From JBEKHI01 sp050012355 (GTDB lineage: Bacteria; Actinomycetota; Actinomycetes; Streptosporangiales; Streptosporangiaceae): a DNA stretch of 19,456 nucleotides. The position numbers and the translations under genes were made by a program. Shown one piece after another: positions 14,177 through 19,456 of the stretch. Position 1 is the first letter of the stretch; the number at the start of each line of letters is the position of its first letter. A model generated the notes under the pieces. The model did not search any database and was not told where the DNA came from. It saw only the letters and a list, made by a program, of their open reading frames with translations. The DNA lies in NCBI GenBank assembly GCA_050012355.1, contig JBEKHI010000122.1, positions 1 through 19,456 on the forward strand, read 5' to 3'.

Positions 14177-15130
14177 TCATCGTTTTTCGCGATGTGCATC
14201 GATGCGATGGCGCTGGGCGGTGTCCGCCACCACCCGGCGCGCGATGGCCGCCAGCGCGCTCGACCGCGCCGTCTGCCGCACCCCGGCCAGCCGGACCAGC
14301 ACCACGTCGAGTGGCGGGTGTGAGCCCTTGATGTCCAGCGCGGCGACCTCGCCGCCCGAGTACGTCTGCCCGGTCAGCGGTACCTGGTTGAGCACCGAGA
14401 AGCCGTGCCCCTGCGCGACGAGTGAGCGGACTGTTTCGTAGCTGCGGGTCCGGTAGCGGACGACGGGGCTGAGCCCCGCGGCGGTCACCACCGACCAGAA
14501 ATAGTCCCGGCTGTGCGGCAGGTCGAGCAGGATCATCGGGTCGCCATCCAGCGCGGCCAGGTCCACCGCGCCCCGGCCCGCCAGCCGGTGGCCGACCGGG
14601 ACGATCACGTGGGCGGGAGCGCTCGCCAGCTTCTCCCGCTCGATGTCATCGGTGTCGAAGCCGAGGTCGTAGGCGAGCGCGAAGTCGATCCGCCCGCCGC
14701 GCAGCGCCGCGGCGATCTCGTCCGCCTCTGCCTCGAAGACCCCGACCTCGACCTCGGGGTGCGCGTCGGCGAACGCGGTCAGCAGCGGCGGCAGGTGCAG
14801 CGGGGCCAGCGTGACGAAGCAGCCGAACGTGACCGGGCCCTTGAGGTCACCGCCGGTGCCCCTGGCCTCCTCCGCGACCTCGTTCACGTGGTTGAGCACG
14901 TCCCTGGCCTGCTGGAGGAACCGTTCCCCGGCCGGAGTCAGCGTCAGCCCCCTGGCCCGCCGCCTGATGAACAGCTGGGCCCGGAGTTCCTTCTCCAGGT
15001 TGGATACGGCGGCGGAGATCGCCGATTGAGCGATCACCAGCCGCTCGGCCGCCGCGGTCATGCTGCCTGACTCCGCGGCGGCGACGAAGTAGCGGAGCTG
15101 TACCAGCGTGAAGCCGGCCTCCTCCGCCAT
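14177..15130 (-). CDS. LysR-family transcriptional regulator
   Basis: A 317-residue regulator of normal family length. The N-terminal winged helix reads FTLVQLRYFVAAAESGSMT, then AAERLVIAQSAISAAVSNLE with a RARGLTLTPAGERFLQ wing. The effector-binding domain follows, with VTFGCFVTLAPLHLPPLL and a late VAQGHGFSVLNQVPL. ATG 15130 is chosen since it starts nine bases after the permease stop and puts the helix-turn-helix at the usual position; the open frame extends into the permease gene but without a family match. It is encoded on the same strand as, and directly before, the monooxygenase operon. It probably controls that operon in response to its substrate, although LysR genes are more often divergent from their targets. 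An unrelated target is possible. Confidence 0.9.
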   Translation of the reverse strand: MAEEAGFTLVQLRYFVAAAESGSMTAAAERLVIAQSAISAAVSNLEKELRAQLFIRRRARGLTLTPAGERFLQQARDVLNHVNEVAEEARGTGGDLKGPVTFGCFVTLAPLHLPPLLTAFADAHPEVEVGVFEAEADEIAAALRGGRIDFALAYDLGFDTDDIEREKLASAPAHVIVPVGHRLAGRGAVDLAALDGDPMILLDLPHSRDYFWSVVTAAGLSPVVRYRTRSYETVRSLVAQGHGFSVLNQVPLTGQTYSGGEVAALDIKGSHPPLDVVLVRLAGVRQTARSSALAAIARRVVADTAQRHRIDAHREKR

Positions 15131-15138
15131 CGCCTGGT

Positions 15139-16209
15139 CTACCCCCGGCCGTACACGTGCTCGGCCCGCCAGAAGAACACCCCGCCGACGATCAAGGTCA
15201 CTACCGCCCAGCCGATCGCGGCGATCCACAGCTGCGGGTTGGTGACCACCGCGGCGCAGTGCGCCTGCAAGACCGGATTCACACTAGCCTCGTGATTACG
15301 GAACGTGTTGCAGGCCGCCGCGTTGTACGGGAGGTTGCCCGGGGCATCGAGACGGTAGGTCTGCATCAGCGCGACCCGGGCCAGCGAGATGTACACGGCC
15401 ATCGGGTTGAGCATCAGGATCCGCTCGATCACCGGGTGGCGATACACCGGCGCCAGCGTGGTGACCATGTACATGACGCCGCAGAAGTACCGGGCGATCC
15501 GCAGCATGAACGGGATCAGCTCCCCGACGTCCTGCACCGCCCCGGCCATCCGGGCCACCAGCAGCGCCGCCCCGACGTTGAACATGGTCTGCAGCAGCAT
15601 GACCGGCACCATCAGGAACCAGTACACCGTCAGCGGCTCGCCGAATCCGAGCATGATCGCGGCGAGCACGATCAGGGACAGCATGGTCTGTTCAAGCTCG
15701 ACGATCACGTACGACAGCGGCAGGGACGCCCGCGGGAAGTACAGGGCGCGGATCAGCGGCAGGTTGACCCGCATCACGTTCGCGTTGGTCACGATCGACC
15801 GCTCGGTGAACGCGAAGATGAACACTCCGCAGACCAGGAAGGGGATGTAGTTCGCGACGCCGCGATCCGCCTGGAAGATGAACCCGAAGATCAGGTAATA
15901 GACCAGCGCGTTGAGCAGCGGCGTCAGCACCTGCCAGATCTGGCCGAGCTTGGCCTCGGTGTACATCGAGACGTTCCGGGCGGTCGCGTAGCCGATGATG
16001 AAGTGCCGCCGCGACCAGAGCATCTTGAGGTACCTGACCAGCGTCGGGCGTGTTCCCGACGGGATCAGGTTGTGTTCGAGCGCGTACTGGCCCAGCGAGC
16101 CATCGGGCACCTTCGGCGCCTCGGGAACGACCGTAACGCCGGTCTCGAAGGCGCCCGGAGCGCTCAGCTGTCCGGCAGTCGTGAGCTGTCCGGTTTTAAC
16201 GTCCGCCAC
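15139..16209 (-). CDS. ABC-2 type polysaccharide/teichoic-acid export permease
   Basis: A 356-residue inner-membrane permease of the Wzm/TagG type. A cytoplasmic N-terminus of about 90 residues carries the family segment YLKMLWSRRHFIIGYATARN and AKLGQIWQVLTPLLNALVYY. Six hydrophobic segments follow, with VCGVFIFAFTERSIVTNANV (family F...S...N) and RALYFPRASLPLSYVIVEL (coupling region). The loop before the last helix holds two Cys (in AACNTF and QAHCAAV). Such permeases move lipid-linked glycans outward and require a Wzt/TagH-like ATPase, which is not next to it here. The upstream neighbour is a histidine phosphatase gene 19 bp away, and the downstream LysR gene starts 8 bp after its stop. The partner ATPase is presumably elsewhere. 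The family assignment is strong, the cargo unknown. Confidence 0.88.
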   Translation of the reverse strand: MADVKTGQLTTAGQLSAPGAFETGVTVVPEAPKVPDGSLGQYALEHNLIPSGTRPTLVRYLKMLWSRRHFIIGYATARNVSMYTEAKLGQIWQVLTPLLNALVYYLIFGFIFQADRGVANYIPFLVCGVFIFAFTERSIVTNANVMRVNLPLIRALYFPRASLPLSYVIVELEQTMLSLIVLAAIMLGFGEPLTVYWFLMVPVMLLQTMFNVGAALLVARMAGAVQDVGELIPFMLRIARYFCGVMYMVTTLAPVYRHPVIERILMLNPMAVYISLARVALMQTYRLDAPGNLPYNAAACNTFRNHEASVNPVLQAHCAAVVTNPQLWIAAIGWAVVTLIVGGVFFWRAEHVYGRG

Positions 16210-16227
16210 GAGGGGAAAGCTTATCGC

Positions 16228-16869
16228 CTACGACAGGTGCGCGGTGTCGTTGAGTGATCGAACGACGGCGGGTCCGTCCGGATACCAGTCCACCCTGCTC
16301 AGGCAGGCGGTGTCGAGAAACATCCGGTGCAGCGACGATAGCGGCGCCTCCAGCGCGTGCGCGAGCAAGATCTTGATCGGGGTGACGTGGCTCACTATCA
16401 CCACAGTCTTGCCCCGGTAGGTTTCCAGCACCCGGGAAAGCCCGTCCAGCACGCGAGCCTGGACCGCGGTGAACGACTCCCCGCCCGGGGGCGCCACCTC
16501 GGGCGACGCTAGCCAGGCCTCCACCCCGGCGGCGTCCCGGGCGGACGCCTCCGCGAACGTCAGCCCTTCCCAGTCGCCGAAGTCGGTCTCCGCGAATCCG
16601 TCCTCCACCGCCAGCGGTGTGCCGCACGAGTCCTCGACCGCGGCCGCGGTGAGCCTGGCCCGCCGCAGCGGCGAGGTGACGATCGCGTCCACGGTTCCGA
16701 GCTTTCCCAGCCGCTCGGCCGCCGCGGCGGCTTGGACCACACCCGCCTCGGTAAGCCCGATGTCGCCGGTCCCGGCGAATCGCCGGTCCGTCGAATATGG
16801 GGTCTGTCCGTGCCGCAGCAGCAACGTCACCGTTGGCGTGTCGCTCGCGGGTCTCCAGGCCCCCGGCAC
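16228..16869 (-). CDS. Histidine phosphatase family protein (RNase-H-less form of the actinobacterial RNase H/phosphatase)
   Basis: A 213-residue phosphatase of the phosphoglycerate-mutase-like fold. The catalytic motif is LLLRHGQT with His20, the second His is 161 in VIVSHVTPIK, and Glu94 (AETDFGDWEG) is the likely proton donor. The whole domain closely resembles the C-terminal half of the bifunctional RNase HI/acid phosphatase of mycobacteria (Rv2228c type), including GLTFAEA, VAPPGGESF and the C-terminal NDTAHL. Here the N-terminal RNase HI domain is missing: only about 12 residues precede the first strand. GTG 16869 lies 1 nt after the stop of the zinc-ribbon gene, the same gene order as in mycobacteria (Rv2229c then Rv2228c). 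The substrate is unknown; alpha-ribazole phosphate or small sugar phosphates are family options. Confidence 0.88.
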   Translation of the reverse strand: MPGAWRPASDTPTVTLLLRHGQTPYSTDRRFAGTGDIGLTEAGVVQAAAAAERLGKLGTVDAIVTSPLRRARLTAAAVEDSCGTPLAVEDGFAETDFGDWEGLTFAEASARDAAGVEAWLASPEVAPPGGESFTAVQARVLDGLSRVLETYRGKTVVIVSHVTPIKILLAHALEAPLSSLHRMFLDTACLSRVDWYPDGPAVVRSLNDTAHLS

Positions 16870-16870
16870 G

Positions 16871-17614
16871 CTAGACCCCTGACTCCGGGGTACGCACCAG
16901 GATGCGGCGGCACTCCTCGCAGCGGAGCACCTCGTCGGGGGCGGCCGCCCTGATGACGGCTAGGTCACTGCTGTTCAGCGACAGGTTGCAGCCCTGGCAC
17001 CGGCCGTGCCGCAACGCGGCGGCGCCTAGCCCGCCGTGCTGCTCGCGAAGCTTGTCGTACAAGGCGAGCAGGTCCGTCGGCTCCTCGGCCACGACCGCCG
17101 CCCGCGAGGTCAACGCCTTGGCCGCCTGCTCGTCGATCTCCCCCAGCGCCGCATCCCGCCGAGCCGTCACCGCGGCGGCCGAAGACGCCAGCTCGTCCCT
17201 GGTCTTGGTCAGCGAGTCCCGGCGTGCCTCAAGGGACTCTCGCCGCTCCATCAGCTCCAGCACGACCTCTTCGAGGTCACCCTGGCGGCGCAGCAGGGAC
17301 TGGATCTCGCCCTGCAGCGATTCCAGCTCCTTAGCCGACGACACCTGGCCGGCGTCCAGCCGCACCCGGTCCCGCTCGATCCGGGTTCGGACCTGCTCCA
17401 CATCCCGCTCGGCGCGGGTCTGCTCGGTGTCCAGATCGGCCAGCTCGGTCTCCGCCCCGACCAGCTCGTCGCCGGTCTCCCCCGACTGAGCGTTCAGCGC
17501 GGCGAGCTCCGCGATCTCGGGCAGCGACCGCCGCCGGTGATCCAGGCGGCCAAGCTCGGTGTCCAGCGCGGCGAGATCAAGCAGGCGCAGCTGCGCTTCG
17601 GGCGATGCTTTCAC
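16871..17614 (-). CDS. C4-type zinc-ribbon, coiled-coil protein (Rv2229c-like)
   Basis: A 247-residue cytoplasmic protein. Residues about 5-190 are a long Glu/Arg/Leu-rich antiparallel coiled coil (for example TELADLDTEQTRAERDVEQV and RRESLEARRDSLTKT). A C-terminal zinc ribbon follows with Cys206/Cys209 (RCQGCN) and Cys232/Cys235 (RCEEC). This is the zf-RING_7/C4 zinc-ribbon family conserved across actinobacteria. Its molecular function is not something I can read from the sequence; binding to nucleic acid or a partner protein is plausible. GTG 17614 is chosen because the preceding residues in the open frame do not look like the family and a 77-bp divergent promoter gap is then left. It probably heads the run zinc ribbon, phosphatase, permease. 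Confidence 0.87.
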   Translation of the reverse strand: MKASPEAQLRLLDLAALDTELGRLDHRRRSLPEIAELAALNAQSGETGDELVGAETELADLDTEQTRAERDVEQVRTRIERDRVRLDAGQVSSAKELESLQGEIQSLLRRQGDLEEVVLELMERRESLEARRDSLTKTRDELASSAAAVTARRDAALGEIDEQAAKALTSRAAVVAEEPTDLLALYDKLREQHGGLGAAALRHGRCQGCNLSLNSSDLAVIRAAAPDEVLRCEECRRILVRTPESGV

Positions 17615-17691
17615 GACACCCACACTAGCCGTAATCGCGATGCAATGTTCGACCGGCACTTTCCCCAGGTTCACCGGGTACGGTCGTCACC
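17615..17691. promoter_or_regulatory. Divergent promoter region between zinc-ribbon and molybdoenzyme genes
   Basis: A 77-bp gap between two divergently read GTG starts, so both promoters must lie in or near it. It is somewhat less GC-rich around 17630-17655 (TAATCGCGATGCAATGTTC). No box can be assigned with confidence. Confidence 0.4.
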
Positions 17692-19233
17692 GTGGGGAAC
17701 CGTGTGAGGGGGATAGTCGCTGGCGTGTCGACCGGGGCGGTCGCCGCCGGGGTGGGGCAGCTTGTCGCCGGATTCACGATCCCGGAAGCCTCCCCCGTCA
17801 TCGCCGTCGGGCAGGCCTCCATCGATCTGACGCCCACCCCCGTCAAGGACTGGGCGATCACCGTCTTCGGCTCCCATGACAAGACCGCTCTGCTCAGCGG
17901 GGTCATCGTCGTGCTGTTCATAGCGGCAGCGGTGATCGGGACGCTGGCGGTGCGCTGGGGTGCGCGGTTCGGCTACCTGGGGCTGGGCGTTTTCGGAGCC
18001 ATTGGACTGGCGGCGGCACTGACCAGGCCCACGACATCGCCGTCCTACGTGGTCCCGACGCTGCTGGCCGCCGGGGCGGGCGCGCTCACCCTCCGCCGGC
18101 TGCTCCGTCTCGCCCGTCCGGCGGCGCCGGATGAGTCACGCCTCGTGTTCGGCTCGCAGACGGACGCGCCTATCCGGCGGGAATTCCTTGTCACCTCGGG
18201 TGTGGCGGTCGCCGGGGCGGCGGTGGCCACGCTCGTGGGTCGCGAGCTCGCGACCCGTACGAACGTGAGCGCCGCGCGGACCGCCATCCGGTTCCCCCGC
18301 CCGGCGGTAACCACTCCGCCACTGCCGGCCGGCGTCCAGCTGAACGTCCCGGGCATTTCTCCTTTTGTCACGCCTGACAACAATTTCTACCGGGTCGACA
18401 CCGCCCTGCTCCTCCCGCAGGTGGATCCCTCGAACTGGCAGCTCAGGATCCACGGGATGGTGCGCCAGGAGATGACGCTGTCCTTCGACGAGCTGCTGCG
18501 CCGCCCGCTGATCGAGGACTGGATCACGCTGTGCTGCGTGTCCAACCCGGTCGGCGGCCCCTATATAGGGAACGCCAAATGGCTCGGCGCGTCACTGGCC
18601 TCGCTGCTGCGGCAGGCGGGGCCACTGGCGGGCGCGGACCAGCTGCTGTGCACGTCGACCGACGGCTTTACCTCGGGCACGCCGCTGCCGGTGGTGATGG
18701 ACGGCCGGGACGCGCTGGTCGCGGTGGCCATGAACGGCACGGCCCTCCCGGTCGAGCACGGCTTCCCCGCCCGGCTGGTGGTGCCTGGCCTGTACGGGTA
18801 CGTGTCGGCGTGCAAGTGGGTCACCGACATCGAGGTAGGCACCTGGGCCTCCAACAGCGCGTACTGGGTGCAGCGCGGCTGGTCACAGCAGGCGCCGATC
18901 AAGACCGAGTCCCGCATCGACGTGCCGACGGGCGCCAACACCCTGTCCGCGGGCACCGTCACGATCGCGGGCGTCGCGTGGGCGCAGCACAAGGGCATCG
19001 ACGCGGTGGAGGTACGGGTAGACAGCGGAGCCTGGCACGTCGCCACCCTGGCGTCAGTACCTGGCATCGACACCTGGCGCCAGTGGGAGTACCGCTGGGA
19101 CGCCACGCCCGGCACGCACCTGATCGAGGCCAGGGCCACCGACGCGACCGGCTACACCCAGACAGCCGTCCAGGCCCAAGTCGTGCCAAACGGCGCGAGC
19201 GGTTACCCCCAGGTCCAGGTAACCGTCCGCTGA
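17692..19233 (+). CDS. Membrane-anchored sulfite-oxidase-family molybdopterin oxidoreductase
   Basis: A 513-residue protein. Four hydrophobic segments lie within about residues 7-140, then a twin-Arg stretch (RREFLVTSG, Arg162-Arg163) leads into another helix at about 168-186, resembling an internal Tat-type anchor. The molybdopterin domain spans about 215-395. The molybdenum ligand should be Cys282 in TLCCVSNPVGG (family TL.CVSN), followed by GNAKWLGASLASLL, CTSTDGFTSGTPL and the conserved GLYGYVSACKWV. The C-terminal dimerisation domain (about 405-513) contains GVAWAQHKGIDAVEVRVDSG, typical of SUOX-like enzymes. The catalytic part should face outside the cell. The electron partner and substrate are unknown: sulfite, sulfoxides or other small oxyanions. 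GTG 17692 starts just before the first membrane helix. It is divergent from the zinc-ribbon gene and appears to be a single-gene unit. Confidence 0.9.
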   Translation: MGNRVRGIVAGVSTGAVAAGVGQLVAGFTIPEASPVIAVGQASIDLTPTPVKDWAITVFGSHDKTALLSGVIVVLFIAAAVIGTLAVRWGARFGYLGLGVFGAIGLAAALTRPTTSPSYVVPTLLAAGAGALTLRRLLRLARPAAPDESRLVFGSQTDAPIRREFLVTSGVAVAGAAVATLVGRELATRTNVSAARTAIRFPRPAVTTPPLPAGVQLNVPGISPFVTPDNNFYRVDTALLLPQVDPSNWQLRIHGMVRQEMTLSFDELLRRPLIEDWITLCCVSNPVGGPYIGNAKWLGASLASLLRQAGPLAGADQLLCTSTDGFTSGTPLPVVMDGRDALVAVAMNGTALPVEHGFPARLVVPGLYGYVSACKWVTDIEVGTWASNSAYWVQRGWSQQAPIKTESRIDVPTGANTLSAGTVTIAGVAWAQHKGIDAVEVRVDSGAWHVATLASVPGIDTWRQWEYRWDATPGTHLIEARATDATGYTQTAVQAQVVPNGASGYPQVQVTVR

Positions 19234-19338
19234 CCCGTCCGGCCGTCCGGTCGGCACCTTGCCCGATATGCCCGCGCCTGCGGGGCCACCCGACGGCCCG
19301 GACTGGCCTGCCGGCAAGATAATGGAAACTAGCTGTCG
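19234..19338. other. Spacer between molybdoenzyme and insertion sequence
   Basis: About 105 bp with no coding signal. GGGGCCA and TGGCC at about 19282-19313 could form a weak imperfect hairpin ending the molybdoenzyme transcript, but the pairing is poor. Confidence 0.3.
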
Positions 19339-19456
19339 GCACATTCAGGCGGTCGTCGCAACACGTGCTTGCTCGATTACTAGGAGTTTATCATATGCTT
19401 CGCGTGGAGTGAGGTAGCCGAGGCGTTTGCGGGGCCTGTCGTTGAGTTCGTCCGCG
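19339..19456 (-). mobile_element. End of an IS30-type insertion sequence (cut by the window edge)
   Basis: The transposase gene end lies here, with flanking DNA less GC-rich than the rest. IS30-family ends lie close to the transposase stop, so the terminal inverted repeat probably covers about 19339-19365 (GGCACATTCAGGCGGTCGTC and onward). The exact boundary and the target duplication cannot be fixed without the other end. Confidence 0.55.
19345..19456 (-). CDS. IS30-family transposase, C-terminal fragment (runs off the right edge)
   Basis: The visible 36 residues include DELNDRPRKRLGYLTPREAY, the hallmark C-terminal motif of IS30-type DDE transposases, followed by DKLLVIEQ and a stop at 19345-19347. 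The start and the DDE catalytic core lie beyond the window, so completeness cannot be judged. Codon use is less GC-rich (GCATATGATAAA) than in the neighbouring genes, which fits recent arrival. Confidence 0.85.
   Translation of the reverse strand, partial: ADELNDRPRKRLGYLTPREAYDKLLVIEQARVATTA

Noticed and set aside
15157..16257. 366-codon open frame antisense to the ABC permease
   Set aside because: Composed mostly of Arg, His, Gln, Asp and Glu, the mirror of a hydrophobic membrane protein. No family resemblance.
1..19456. CRISPR array, tRNA, rRNA and prophage attachment sites
   Set aside because: No regularly spaced long repeats, cloverleaf-like segments, rRNA sequence or integrase gene were found on reading both strands.

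Overview
The window reads as a chromosomal stretch from a high-GC Gram-positive actinomycete. Evidence: strong GC codon bias, many GTG starts, ATGA/GTGA gene overlaps, an AfsR/SARP-type regulator, an Rv2229c-like zinc-ribbon protein and a secreted S53 protease. A soil, possibly acid-tolerant, relative of the Streptosporangiales/Catenulisporales type would fit, but that is inference and I cannot name a genus.

Left part (1-7406) is an accessory locus that looks like a small RiPP (ribosomal peptide) cluster. At its centre are an E1/ThiF-like adenylating enzyme (4988-6100) and an overlapping membrane M50-type metalloprotease (6097-7338), each with a PqqD/RRE-like N-terminus. They are flanked by two tiny homologous genes of 24 and 23 codons (4847-4921 on +, 7335-7406 on -), which share MTKIKVR.LDK.E.TK, differ completely in their tails, and point towards each other. 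Upstream of each peptide gene is an array of 7-bp direct repeats at exact 11-bp spacing, the layout expected of a SARP operator, in the same orientation relative to the peptide. A strong hairpin separates peptide A from the enzyme genes, and a 19-bp perfect inverted repeat sits in the end of the protease gene. The divergent SARP gene (2406-4712) is damaged: two frameshifts and an apparent in-frame loss of the NB-ARC core. An FAD-dependent GMC oxidoreductase (535-2028) and the remnant of a nitrilase-family hydrolase (1-538) lie to the left.

Middle part: a secreted sedolisin (S53) protease with Ig-like and jelly-roll-like C-terminal domains (7848-9917) ends at a strong bidirectional hairpin. 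Facing it is a five-gene minus-strand operon (14120 to 9979): flavin reductase, HpaB-type two-component monooxygenase, Rid-family protein, DUF1028 protein and M20 amidohydrolase. Every junction is a 4-base overlap. A LysR regulator (14177-15130) sits just upstream. The set looks catabolic, probably attacking an aromatic or N-heteroaromatic amide, but the substrate is unknown.

Right part: an ABC-2 polysaccharide-type export permease without an ATPase beside it, a histidine phosphatase and a zinc-ribbon coiled-coil protein (all -), then a divergent membrane-anchored sulfite-oxidase-family molybdoenzyme (17692-19233). The right edge cuts through an IS30-type transposase gene. No tRNA, rRNA or CRISPR array was seen.
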